Assembly (NCBI GenBank): GCA_002104985.1
Contig: MCGO01000102.1
Coordinates: 82,451-146,450 of the forward strand
Source of the DNA: Rhizoclosmatium globosum
Taxonomy: Eukaryota; Chytridiomycota; Chytridiomycetes; Chytridiales; Chytriomycetaceae
DNA length: 64,000 nt
Reading direction: 5' to 3'
The translations under genes and the position numbers were made by a program. Position 1 is the first letter of the stretch, and each line of letters starts with the position of its first letter. This document shows, piece by piece, positions 52,801-64,000 of the stretch. The notes below the pieces were generated by a model, which saw only the letters and a list, made by a program, of their open reading frames with translations, did not search any database and was not told the DNA's origin.

Positions 52801-54252
52801 ACTGTCAGCACTGGTAGCGACTTCATGACTCTGTTTAAAAATGATGAGGGGTTGCCTCTTTGGGCAAGGGGTTCTGTTGTTGACGAAGACCGCAGCGTTT
52901 TAGACTTGAAGACCCTGTTGCTTCCAAAACGAGGATCTTGGGCACAGGTTACAATTATAATTGCAGCTTATGCTTGGTTTATTAAATAATTTTGTTTAGA
53001 GGGTAAACGACGACGGTATTCAGCTGTACTCCGAGGCCAAAGATATTGAAAAACCTGTTGCTGCTGTTTCGCATATGTTTGAGCGGCGATATTCAATCGA
53101 ATCATCTATTGGGAGCTTGTCGAGGGCTGGTAGCAGTGGATCTATTCCTGGGAATGATATAATCGTTCAAGAAGTAGAAGAGAAAGAAGACGAAGTCTCG
53201 CAAGCTGAAGAAGTACCCGAAGACGAGGCGACTATATTTGTCGGAACATCCCCCGCCATTGATGACGCATCAACCACTTCGTTTTCTATTTCAGAGCCAC
53301 CGCAAGGGACGATATCAGACATGTCCGACACAAACCAACCTGAGTTACCTGTTGAAATAGAGCCCAGTCAACTCGAAACTGAAGAGGCAAATGAACCTAC
53401 AGATAAACTGGCGGTAGATCCCTCCGGCCGAAAGTCATCCTCTCTTGAAGATTATTTGAATACACCCATTGATCCATCAGTTTTACGCCAAAGTATGTCT
53501 TCTAAACACGTTTTAGCGCGTGACCCGTCAAGGAAACCGGGTGCAATTGTTGTTGAGACAATCTTGGAACATCTGCAAGAACAGCAAAAGCACTTTGAAG
53601 CTTCTATGGGAATTCCTGCAATTGATACAAAAGCCATACCTTCTGAGCCGACTGAAATGGCAGAAAAGAAACCGTCAGAAGCTGTAGGAAGTCCAATCAG
53701 GAGCCCTTCAGTGGCAGCAGCTATTGAAATAACTTGTAATGGATCAGCCATCAATAAGGAAGTGATTGAAGCAATCGCTTCCACACCAACAAAAGAACAA
53801 ATGTACGAGGATGAAAGTTTTGAAGAAGAGGAGGAAGAAGTAGAAGTGAGAGATGAAGATGAACCAGGTATGAATTTCAATTATATTGACTTTTGGCTCA
53901 CTCTGCAAGAAAAGAGGACATTGATACAACCCAAGTTCTGAAAGATTTAAAAACACTCAAAACTCTTACCAATGCGTCAGCAGCTTTATTGCGGAAGCTG
54001 GAGTCGTTGGAACGGGTTGCAACAACAGAGGAGCAGGAACTGACACTGGAACTGAAAAATGCTCTAGTGTATGTAAAAGAATGCGCTCAAGGGGCTTTGC
54101 GGGTTGTATCGGAGGATACAGTAGACCAAGCTACATTAGGGATGCTGGAAAAGTATTCTGAAGTTTTGGTCGGTATGGTCAGGGAAAAATTAGTTGTACA
54201 TCGGGAAGGGAGCAATAATAAAATCTTTATTTATTTGTCAAGATATATTTGA
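49892..54252 (+). CDS. WDR62/MAPKBP1-like WD40 scaffold
   Basis: Nine exons (49892-50167, 50222-50431, 50486-50928, 51016-51105, 51165-51354, 51403-52122, 52175-52947, 53000-53867, 53915-54252) give about 1,302 aa. Many WD40 repeats fill the first 900 residues. Diagnostic blocks match animal MAPKBP1/WDR62: HKFGVLACAFSPNGRFLVSVG, CGCSDGVIRLFEP, AKYPDTISVKVD and DHSLFIWDVRDVKHIGK. An acidic disordered segment and a C-terminal coiled coil follow. Animal members scaffold JNK signalling at centrosomes and spindle poles. Exon 7 needs one extra base in the CCC run at 52340-52342 to stay in frame (TGKP to LRAALSP). The first intron (54 bp) is a multiple of three without stops and could be retained. 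Confidence 0.82.
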
Positions 54253-54565
54253 TTTTGGTCGTAATAATTGTCAGTAAGTCTCTTCTGATATTTCATTTTA
54301 GAGCAAGCATACATTATGCTTCCTATCCCCCACATTGTTTCTTGTTCTTATTTTAAAAATCATAAGATTGTGTTTTCTCAAACACCCAATGACCCCATGC
54401 ACTTCCTCTAGTTGTACTTTTATATCTAGTTTTCAATTTTTGTCAAACTATAAGATGGATCACTGCCCAATCTGTTGTTTCCAAGTCTGCTTTATAATAG
54501 GACTAACAAAAAAACGAAAATTCCTTATAAGAAACGTCCAAATAAACACCAGATTTGTCAAAAAC

Positions 54566-55552
54566 ATGGTTCTTACAATTCGATTGCACCCCTCAACACC
54601 CCAAACAAACAAATTGTCACTCGCATCCTCATCTCCAAAGCCAAACACCACTGATGCTGAACCAAATCTAAATTCTGCATTTGAAGGGTATGGAATCTCT
54701 CAGATATCCAACCATGATGACTACAAAGGATGGGGAATGAATGTCTTTGACGGCCAGTACTATGATTCCCAGCAGTACACAAACGAAACAGATGAATTCC
54801 ACCCAGATTCACCAAGCCGCAACATGTTTCAACTTTATTATCCCAGGGAATCTAACAGTGGGGGAATTTTGCCAGATGAAAAGAATACAGGGCGTCACAA
54901 TGTTGTTGAGGTTGGTCTAAACCCCCAGATGCTGTTTCAGGACTACAGCTATGATCCATCTCAAGAAGATGATGATATTTGGGAAGAAATCCGGCAGTCT
55001 GGTTTTAATTTGGAAGATAGCACGGATGATGAACAAGAAAACAGGTGAGTACTAGGTATCACTACTTGCAATATATGCTGACCAAAGAATAGAGTTGATA
55101 GACAAGTTGGGAAGAGAAAGTCTGGTGGTATTGAAAACAATACACTTGTTGAGCCATCTTTGCAGAGAAGAAATTTGCGTTCACTGTTTGATAAGCTTGC
55201 CATACTGAGGGAGCTAGATATACCAGGAACTTCCATCAGGTCACTTGCAAAGCGACGCAAGTGCCAACCAAAGCAAATACAGCAGTGGTGTTTGAAAAGG
55301 GAAGCCATTGAGAAGACGCCAGGCAAAGTACACAAAAAGACTTTGCATAAAGGAGCCAGATCTAAGGTCTCAGAAGCAGTTGAGTCAGAAATACTTGGCC
55401 TGATCATACGCAAATGTAGAGATATACAAAAAGTCTCTTTGGATTGGATTGCTCAGACTGCTGCCAATAAGGCACCTAATGCCTTCAATATCAGAAATCC
55501 TGACCCTTCGAAAATGATGAACGAGCATTTATCTGGGCGCATCAATGAGTGA
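54566..55552 (+). CDS. Transposase-like protein with CENP-B/pogo-type HTH
   Basis: Two exons (54566-55044, 55093-55552) give 312 aa. The N-terminal half is acidic and low in structure. The C-terminal half is basic with paired helix-turn-helix features: AILRELDIPGTSIRSLAKRR, then QIQQWCLKREAIE and a second unit (ESEILGLIIRKCRDIQKVSLDWIAQTAA). This matches the DNA-binding half of CENP-B/Tigger/pogo transposases. No DDE catalytic domain follows in frame, so it is a truncated element or a host gene derived from one. A DDE remnant lies about 400 bp downstream but belongs to a different reading unit. Confidence 0.5.
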
Positions 55553-55665
55553 GCCGGAAATTCCAAACAGGCTTCAAAAATTACAAACAACTGCGAATGA
55601 CTCATTACTCAATAAATATAACTGTTTCCTTTATTTTTCAATTGCTTCTCCCCATCTACTAGGAT

Positions 55666-56231
55666 ATGAAACGGCCAGCTCCAAGTTCCAGTGGTCTTCA
55701 GCCTGGTCCAACAAAGAACAGACGTATATTTGCCGAACTTACCAATTTGATAGATAACGGTCTCTCTCTCAACGCTGCAGCCAAAGCAGTTAGTTCCAAC
55801 TACAACTCAAGCAAGGAAATAATTTGTGGAGTATATTACCGAATGCTGGAACATCCAGACAGAACCCACGGCAACTCAATCTTCTCAGATGAGTATGAGA
55901 CTGCCATCACTGCAAGACCTTTGATGTCTTGCAACATTGTTATACTTGTGGTATAGATGGCTTCTCATTCCCTGCTAACACTACTCACTTTTTACAGCCC
56001 TTGGACGACGTTCTATTTGCCAATTTAAAAAACACCATTGTTTGTCTTTATCGCACGAAAACAAGCTTCAGCCAAAACCTGCTTGGATCTCTTGGCAAGG
56101 AGCTTGTGCCAATTGCTCTGGAAGCTCGTAACTGTCTCAAACCAGAGTTCGAACAGGCATTTTTCCGTTCAATAAGGAAAAAATCCTCAAGCAAGCCCGC
56201 CTCAATGTCGCTTGTCGCTGCCCCTCTATGA
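55666..56231 (+). pseudogene. Internally deleted DDE (pogo/Tigger-like) transposase remnant
   Basis: The first part (55666-55920) encodes a short HTH-like N-terminus, LSLNAAAKAVS...HGNSIFSDEYE. The second (55950-56231, another frame) begins PANTTHFLQPLDDVLFANLK, the conserved C-terminal PxxxTHxLQPLD motif of the DDE_1 superfamily. The catalytic core between them is gone. This is the pattern of a deletion derivative that could only move with help from an intact copy. Confidence 0.65.
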
Positions 56232-57648
56232 TCTTCAACTATTGGCCGCATTCTTTTCTAACAATAGTGAAGGCCTGAGTAGATTTTAAGGGTTGCGCTG
56301 TGACCATGTCAATTGATTAGATTGGCAGTTTGCGCACAACACAACCGTCCCTCCAATCCTTTGAAACACACCTCCTTTTAATCCCATTTGCTTGGTTTTT
56401 ATTGGATGAAAAGCTTTTCGCTGGCCACTGCCTGATCCACGTGGGGATTTTCATTATTTGCAAAGATCATTTTCTTTAGTTGAAGTACTCCTCCACCTCA
56501 ATAATCCATCAATTTCAAAATAAATTGAGCAAAAGATTCAAATTCATATCACCTTTTCATAATAATGATGGAGGGACAGGCTTGATTTTTTGGCAACAGG
56601 ATCTCATTTGACGGAAAACTGAGGTGATGACAGACAGACAGACAGAAAGACAGACAGAAGACGTTATACCTCATTGAATTGGCAATTGGTTTGAATACTC
56701 AGATTTGGATGGTTTTGGAATGTGATAGCCAAAGAAGTAAAAGTACATTCAAATAAAAAAAAGTTGCTTCCATTTGTTTGTGACAAGACCACAGTATGGG
56801 AGGAAACAAACCAGATTACTGCAACAATTAAGGCCAGACAAAGAAGCCAAAAGAAGGCAGGCAGAAACACAAAATAACAGAGGGAAAGGAAGAGATTGCT
56901 AACACTCAATAGTATTGAGCCACTCAGCCAAGATGAACCCCACTAGAATGACAGCTCCTATGGTAAATAGATAAGAGCCATTGAAAAGATAACATCAGAT
57001 AACATTGAGAATAAAAAATCCCACCTGGAATAATAAACACAACTCGCATCCTACATGGACCAATACACTAGGGAAGAGGTGTACTTCTACAACCCAGGCA
57101 CAATAAAAAAGATTGAGGAACAGACCAACCAGATGCACAAGACTATGAAGACACCAACCTGTGGTGGGAAACAGGATCCAAGAGGAGCATATACTGCCAG
57201 CACGTAACATGGCATTTTCAGCTGCCTCTTCCGCCTCCTGTCGCACGTCTGCAGCCTTCCTTCTCTTCTTCTTCTTTCCCTTCTTTCCTCCCTGTGTCTT
57301 ACTTACACCCATCACCAGCCCACAAGACCAAGTTACAGCAGGACTGGAGACCTCATGGGAGATATATAGTCATTAGGGGGGAAGTAAATTGTTGGTGTAG
57401 GGAGATAAACACACGCTATTGAATCTCATTGTAAATAACAGAGCATGGTTGATTGGGAAAAAGAAAAAAATGCCTCTATTTGTTTGTTGTGAATAATAAA
57501 CTAAGTTCAGGTTGTACTTGTCAGTATCTTTTACTTTTTTGGTTGCAATTGATCATAACGTAAATATGTTCTCCCTCTTTTTAGTTTGACTTAGTGCTTC
57601 CAAAACTTCAGAATTATGTTCTGTAGGCTACTAACAAAAGTAAACATA
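56232..57648. other. Mostly non-coding, with a microsatellite and a possible small membrane protein
   Basis: A (GACA)n microsatellite lies at 56629-56657. On the minus strand an ATG at 57312 opens MGVSKTQGG and a Lys-rich stretch. Splicing could then join hydrophobic segments (VGVFIVLCIWLVCSS and AVILVGFILAEWL) down to a stop at 56899. The exon order is not certain and I do not recognise the protein. The rest shows nothing supportable. Confidence 0.3.
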
Positions 57649-58557
57649 AGATAGAGAAGCAGAGCTTTAATAGCTCGCCCATACAGGTATTCCAACCGTT
57701 GGTTCGAATAGTTCTTTTCAGGAAAGCGCAAAGCAAAACATAACGCCTTTACTCTCCTTCTTCCCCCACTCAAACAACAAAAATCGAAAATGTACTCCAG
57801 TCTCTTCTTCCTTGCACTGAGTTTCCACCTGTGATACCAAACAATGGAGTCAACGGAAACACAAATCAAACTTGTCTGGACCTGGTTTGCTCCACCCATT
57901 CACCGCAAATTGAAACGCCAAACAGTCATCAAATGCGTGTGTTTTCAATGTATTCTCTTTCGTATCTGAATAGCTTTTACGCAAAATGGACATACGCAAC
58001 ACACTTACCAACAACCTTGTTCAAAAGACTTCTTTGACGCGCATTGTGCGATTGAAAGTACTGTCTTGTCTTTCTTGCAGATGCAAGATGCCGTAGTTGA
58101 GGTTTGGGTGGCATTTCAATGAGAAATGGATTTATTTGGGAGGAAAACGAATAGAAGTCAGGAATGAGATACACCTCGGCCACTCAAAACAATTTTTTGC
58201 CATTGCACAATACGCCGCTTCAACTTAATAGAGCGCTTTTTTTGATTATAACTTTCAGGGAGGAGCTGGAAAATGTTTAGGCTCATTTCGTTGAATCAAT
58301 CAAATAAACTCTTTTATTAAATGACTAACAACAATTTCGTGCTCTACAGCTTCCCAACAAGCCATTACACGTAGTTCTAGTGCGCTGGGAGAGAAGGTGC
58401 CGTTGGTTCAAACTTTCAATTGATGACAGAGAAAAAATTTGAGTTTTGCCCACTACAACCACCACCAAGACAACACACTCACCCAAAATCACTAAAAGCT
58501 CGCGCCAGCGGGCTCCAACTCGTACCTCGTCAAAGCCTGCCTCTGCTCGCTATAACA
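57649..58557 (+). repeat. Dispersed repeat, direct copy 1
   Basis: About 0.9 kb homologous to 61622-62465 in the same orientation. Both start with AGATAGAGAAGCAGAGCTTT, followed by a tRNA-like TAGCTCG...GGTTCGAATAG stretch. Both end with GCTCGCGCCAGCGGGCTCCA and AACTCGTACCTCGTC. Matching blocks in between include CTGGACCTGGTTTGCTC and TTGAATCAATCAAA. There is no coding capacity. This copy has an extra block near 58388-58440. Confidence 0.8.
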
Positions 58558-58949
58558 CATATTGCGGGGCACATTAATCATTTACCTGTCAAATAGTAAC
58601 ATGAGCGGGTGGATGCCTATTCTGCAACCTGCGGCCAGGTTCTGTGATAAATGTGATAAACCTATGCACTCATTGTAATTTATTAGGCTACATGTGTTAG
58701 TGTTATCCACGTCATGATGTATATCATGGACATACGGAATTGTCAGTTTTTCCTTCAAACACACTGTTTGATGGCTATCCTCCTACTCCTCTCCAACCAC
58801 CAAAGCATTCTTTGACATACTATGAAGCTCGCTGGAAAGATTCAAGCAGAGGAAGAGGCTGCGTTTTGGCGCTTTGAAGCATCTTATTTGGCAATGATCA
58901 ACCCTGCTGTTCACCATCATTGTACTGTCAAGCAAACCCTGGCTTTTAA

Positions 58950-60917
58950 ACTTGTAAGCGGCGCCTTTCTGCTCCTCTGCGCAAACCTCGGTTGCCGTGT
59001 GATCACTGTCATGCAGTCCATCCAAGTCGTGAAGATCAACGCCAATGTCGAAAGTCATTCCCTTCCAAAGGCTGCTTACACTGTCAATCTCCTGGCTTTA
59101 CAAATGGTTCGTGCGCACCTGGGTCCTTGGGATCCACCACCGGGTTAAACGTGAAGAGTCTATTGGGTCTCTTCCTTGCTGGATCTGTCTTTCTAATGTC
59201 ACTGGCCTTACAAAAACTTGCCTCCATGAACACTCCTGGTCTGAATTTGTTCAAGATGATTGGTAGAAGCTTCCATCCGTCTGTTTTCACCTTGTACGTA
59301 GCTCCACCAGAAGAGTCAGAAACGTTCACCCCAGCTTTTCCTGCCATGCCATCTCTGGATCAAGTTCTAGGATCATTGCAGGAAGCTGTACAGTGACATT
59401 GTATGATGATGATGAGATGGACAAACCTCCAGAAATAGTGCGCGTCCCATTACCTGACAATGTAAGATGTCATATGCAAGCTCTAACTTACTAATCTTTG
59501 CATATACTGTGATTGTTGCTCCAACCCTATCTGCAAAATAGTAAAGTCGTAACCTGTGGTCGCTGCGACAATCCAATCCACAAAAAGTGTGCTCAAATAT
59601 TTCAAGGCCATACTTGTGTATACCTGGCATGCAAAAGTCGCTGCAAGGCTTTTAATTTACCAGTTAGGAAGGCTACAGTTCCCGACTTCTCCGATGAGCC
59701 TGAGTATCCAGTCCAAGAGCCGTATGCTCATAACGTTGTTGAGTACCTTCAACTAAAGTGGAATTTAATCACCGATGAGGAGCAGGCCCATCTTGTAACT
59801 GATTTGGAGTATTGGTACGGCCGCCACGCAGCCATTTTGCCCCGCATCAAGCTGCAAAGATTGGATATCCAAGAACATTTGGAGCATATTTGGAATTATT
59901 TCCAGCCATTGGGGAACTATGCGTGCGAGATTATGGAACTAGTTTTGTTCAATTTGGATGAGTATCCTCCATCAGGAGTTGGTGCCGGCGAACGACTCGC
60001 AGTTTTGAAACTTGCTGCGGATGAGTTCAAAAATCGTCTAACAGACTCAAAGTGTGCACGTAAATTGAAGGACGACAAGTACGCAATGGGTCAAATAGTT
60101 GTAAGTCAATTCTTTCAACTTGTAACCTTTTAACAAAGAACCGTAGAAATGGCTTGATAGTGAAAGATCGCGCAACAGCCAGTCTTTGTACAACTGGATG
60201 TTTCCAAGTTTGGACACTCTACTTTCACTTCTCGATTGGGTTGAAAAGCGGCTGGTTGGGTCAGCAGCTTGTGATTCAAGGGAGTCGATAACTGTGGACG
60301 AGGCTTTAGAAGACGAAGAAGGAGCTGCTGACGTTCCCGACCTTCCTTCCATTAACGAAGCAGACCCATTGTTGGGACAAAAGATCTCCACCCTGTCCAA
60401 AGTGAAGGGACTGCATGGCCGTCTGTCCCAAATTATCATTGCTACTATACCAGCCAAGATCGACATTCCTTCAAAAGCTGTTAGCGCCGGGGATTGGATG
60501 AAGAATGCTCACCAACGGTACAATAGTCGGCGTTACGAAGAGGATCCTGATGTCATGAAACGCACATTCTTTCAAATTCAGGAGTCGCGGAATGGATTCC
60601 TGGAATTCTTAAAACTGTGCTTGACAGACACAAAACGGAACGCAAAGGGCGTTCGAACATGGGCAATGGAGCTGCTCTCCAACTCTGCTATGAATCGCGG
60701 GAACAAAGCAGTGGAAGCAAATTTGTCGAACCTTGGGTACAATGAGTACGACGTTGCCGGGATTGGAAAAGTTCCGGCTATCTTGATTATGCTTCAAACG
60801 TGGAAGACTGGCTCCAGAGTGACGTTGAATGCTGCTCGTTTCATAGCATCCTCTCTCATCCTGATTCGTTACAAATCTGGATGTTTGACCGGTTTGTTTG
60901 AATCGGAGTTTTGGTGA
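58950..60917 (+). CDS. Orphan gene with cysteine-rich N-terminus, 5' end uncertain
   Basis: Three exons can be joined: about 58950-59392, 59542-60100 and 60147-60917. I do not recognise the family. The first part has a cysteine pattern CDHCHAVHP...CRKS...CLHCQSPG, and the second VTCGRCDNPIHKKC followed by two more cysteines, resembling a PHD or similar zinc finger. The C-terminal 400 residues are helical and hydrophilic without a catalytic motif I know. The start codon is not visible; a possible first exon is 58822-58949. Its position between two copies of a dispersed repeat suggests it may travel with a mobile element (inference). Confidence 0.5.
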
Positions 60918-61621
60918 GCGACTAATTACACATTGTCAAATGAGTGCAATTCTATGAAATAAACAGAAATCGGGAAATTGGTGACCTTGGACGTCTTTGT
61001 TGGATTATTGTTAACACGTTGATATAAGGACAAGAAATGTAGGTTTTATATTCATCAAGAAATATGACTGAGAAGGATGGGTGAGTGTCCCTTTTTGACC
61101 CAAGAAAATTTTGTGAGGCAAAGTCTCAAATAGTTGCAAGAACTGTCTTCAAGGAAAATTGATTTCCTGGGTTGCTCTACAATAGATAAGTTTGAAACAA
61201 AAGTTGAATGATCTTAAATTCAGATGAGAAGGTACCCTAAGTGGATTTTTGGTGGGATGGTTGATTGGCGAATCTCTGAAATAGTGTCAACAACACTAAT
61301 TACGAACAGACACTAATTATTAATGGTCACTAAATACAGTGAACGGTGTAATGTGTTTTCAACAACCATCCATTCAGACCTGATGTAATAATGCTGATTG
61401 CAATTCTTGTAGGGAAGATCCAAGAAAAAAAGTGTGTAGAAGTTCAGTTTTTGATGAAAAGAACAATATATGCATGGCAAAGAACATCTGCATTGCAAAG
61501 ACCATGTGCATTGCAAAGAACATCTAAGAATAACCACATCAGCAATTATGTTAAATTTATTGATCCAGTATTAACTGGTGATCTCAGATGTTTAAGACTG
61601 TGTCCTGATTTACTTATATTA
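60918..61621. other. Gene-free stretch with a short tandem repeat
   Basis: At 61472-61525 an 18 bp unit, GCATTGCAAAGAACATCT, is repeated three times with few changes. The rest is AT-rich without supported features. Confidence 0.5.
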
Positions 61622-62465
61622 AGATAGAGAAGCAGAGCTTTAACAGCTCGTTCATACAGGTATTCCAACCGTTGGTTCGAATAGTTTCTCAGAGAAAAGA
61701 AATAAACATTTCATCTTTAATTTCATTCTTCTTGATGTCTTGGACTGTTCCCGCTGTCCAACGCCATGTTTGAAGTGACACGCTAGAGCAGATGAAAGAT
61801 TGATTGGAGTAGTGCGATTGAAGGTTTGAGCAAAGTGATCTGGACCTGGTTTGCTCAGTCTGGCTCCTGCAAACTAAAACGTTTTATTACTGTTATTTGA
61901 GTCTGTTTTAGCTGGACTGGCTGTGATCCACAAAGTGTTTCATCATTTGCAAAAGACATACTCAACACACTCACCGACATCTTTGTTTGAAGAGCTCCTT
62001 AAACGCGCATTGCGGGATCTAAAGTCTTACCTTGTCTTTCTTGCCAAGGTGAGGTGTTGGAAGTTAATGTTTTCTCTGCATTGCAGAATTTTGTTGGACA
62101 ATTGAGTTGTAAACTCTTATAACTTTTGGCCTATGGGTCACAGAAGGAAAATTATTACGTCTATATCATTTAAATATACGTTGCTTGAATGTAATAAGAG
62201 CGTTTTTTTGCATTTTTACTTTTGTTTAAAGAGCTGGAAAATGCTTTGGCTCATATCATTGAATCAATCAAATGAACTCTTTTATTATATGACTAATACC
62301 AATTTCGCGCTCATTCTCTTTCCAACAAGTCATTACATGTGGTTCTAGTGAGTTTTGCCCACTACAGCCACCACTGACTCAACACACTCACCCAAAATCA
62401 CTAAAAGCTCGCGCCAGCGGGCTCCAACTCGTACCTCGTCGAAGCCCACTTCTGCTTGCTATAAA
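61622..62465 (+). repeat. Dispersed repeat, direct copy 2
   Basis: Second copy of the repeat at 57649-58557, same orientation, about 65 bp shorter overall. It shares the tRNA-like start, internal blocks such as AACACACTCACC and CTTGTCTTTCTTGC, and the GC-rich end. Divergence by scattered substitutions shows the copies are not recent. Confidence 0.8.
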
Positions 62466-64000
62466 CAGTTTGTACTATAACAAAATTTTTATTGAATGGT
62501 TGACGCAAAGACGTGCATTCTACCAGCAATCAACATTTAAATCAATGAGGACTGGGGATATGTAACGGAATGATGCTTGTCTTGGAATGACAGTCAAGGT
62601 GCATCTCAGGAGGTTTTTAGTTTTTATAAGACAAGGGTTTTGAGGACAAAATTTAGACGCTGCTGTTTTGTTTTTCAAACATCATCACAAGACATCAACA
62701 AGATTGTATGGGCAAAATTTTGATTTGAGCAATCCGGCATTGGGAAAAATTTGGCACAAAGAAGAATAAGAGCATTATTCTACTCAATCATTAAGTTTCA
62801 TAGCACGGACCTTTCCTTTTTGATTGCAGTGTAATTGATTCCTAGGCCTTGATTGCCAGAATTGATGACTGCTTGAGGGCATGTGAAATCCTTATATACA
62901 ATTTAAAGTTCATTTATCCTGGGTTGTTTTCTGTGAAGAAGACAACAAAGTCACTTGGACTACCTGCCCTTCTTAATTCTTGGAATAAAGTACAGAATGA
63001 TTGTAGAGAAAAATAATGAACTACCAAGCTTATTCCATATGGGATCATTCCAACACCCAGAGCCGTTGTTGAAAGAAACATGAATTGGGAGAAGAAATAC
63101 TTGAGATTATGGCTTCCTTTTTTGTTGCTGAGAATCAGCTGTGAAAACTGCAAGCAGTTGTAGAAGTTGGTCAAGTTTAACCACAAACCATGAGAAATGA
63201 GTTCTGATTGGTGATGGTCTAGTTGAGTATAAAGACTTCAAGTAGACTGACGTTTTATTACAGATCAAAGCTAACCGATCACCAGCTGTAGTCACTCTAT
63301 TCTACGCTATAGGTATTTTGCTATCTGAATGATTGGTCTTTGAAACTGAATGGCTGGTCCAGCAATTTATTCAACTTTTCAATAATGATAACTGATTCAA
63401 TAAAGCTCATTCATAAATAATGCATGTTTTGACTTTTGAACAAAATCACCCTCCACACCATTTGGCATATCCACAGGCTTGAACCAGGACTAGGATTGCG
63501 AGTATGTTGTTGGAATAATGACACTTAGAAAGAGAGACAAAGTGTGGTTCCTGGCAGAGAGATGTTCAATAAGAAATTGAAAATCTGTGGATGGAGTTGT
63601 TGTGCTTGAACTTCATAATGTCAACATTGCCAACAAGCTTGCAGAAATTAGCCTCCCAAATCCGTCCTGTCTTCAAAGTTTGCAACATCTCATGGGAACC
63701 ACTTGCAGAGAGAGCCATAATTGGAACAGATGGAATTCAATAGCGGAGAGTTGATAGCTACTTGTGAGAAAGATGCCAGCCATTGTCTGCAGGCATCACC
63801 TGCATCAAGAACATTGTAGTCCTTGTTTGATTTGGATTCATTGTTAGGAAGTCGGTTAATTTCAACAGTAAAGAAGTCTACATGTTGAAAGGTTTTGGAA
63901 GTAATTTGTTGTATCACATTTTTGGAGAAGGGTTAAGTCAGAACTGAAGATACGGAAAGTAGAGGCAGAGGCACAAACCTGAATAGAGCCAAAGCCATGA
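62466..64000. other. Right end, no gene recognised
   Basis: Only short, unlinked open frames on both strands (for example minus 62914-63186 and 63690-63917), without recognised motifs. Given the neighbours, decayed transposon sequence is likely. Confidence 0.4.

Noticed and set aside
1..64000. CRISPR array or bacterial operon structure
   Set aside because: No regularly spaced identical repeats with unique spacers; spliceosomal introns throughout show a eukaryotic nuclear sequence.

Overview
The window looks like a nuclear contig from an early-diverging fungus, most likely a chytrid (inference). Most genes are split by 40-65 bp GT-AG introns. Fungal markers are the ThiE-ThiM and ThiD-TenA fusion enzymes, an Sst2/FlbA-type DEP-RGS protein, a Gcn4/Cpc1-like bZIP and Zn2Cys6-type regulators. 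CINP, WDR62/MAPKBP1 and a BRF2/TFIIB-like protein are also present; as far as I know they are absent from the common Dikarya models, which points to a deeper lineage. Spliced models were joined by hand. Nearly all give clean in-frame proteins, which is the main support for the exon boundaries.

Layout. 1-10 kb: the 5' part of a protein kinase, two small secreted bulb-lectin-like proteins, three tandem seven-helix membrane proteins, a secreted GPI-type pepsin and a polyamine oxidase. 10-15 kb: an HNH remnant and two thiamine genes (THI6-like and THI20-like) on the minus strand. 15.2-16.1 kb: tRNA-Glu(UUC) and a strong candidate U3 snoRNA gene carrying a GC-AG intron at the position used in yeast U3. 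16.7-22.7 kb: Arb2-domain protein, Tra2-like splicing factor, an orphan and the RGS protein. 22.8-35.8 kb: three paralogues of an unusual regulator family with two Zn2Cys6-like clusters in tandem. All three copies are disrupted, by one-base indels in C runs, a solo-LTR-like insertion or a tRNA-like repeat insertion. The bZIP, a long orphan and a CAP-domain protein lie between them. 35.9-47.4 kb: cytochrome b561 protein, NUG1 GTPase, a tail-anchored protein, a compact CINP / THG1 / BRF2-like trio and a secreted heparinase II/III-family lyase. 47.4-49.9 kb has no clear gene but holds foldable sequence. 49.9-54.3 kb: WDR62/MAPKBP1 homologue. 54.5-64 kb is repeat-rich: transposase-like fragments, a zinc-binding orphan gene and two direct copies of a 0.85-0.9 kb repeat.

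Links between genes. THI20-like (HMP-P kinase plus TenA salvage) and THI6-like (thiazole kinase plus thiamine-phosphate synthase) supply the two halves of thiamine phosphate and join them. CINP, NUG1 and the U3 RNA all belong to ribosome biogenesis. THG1 and the BRF2-like gene start 33 bp apart on opposite strands.

Caution. Several otherwise intact genes need a single-base correction, always in a C or G run. This suggests consensus errors in the assembly as much as real mutations.
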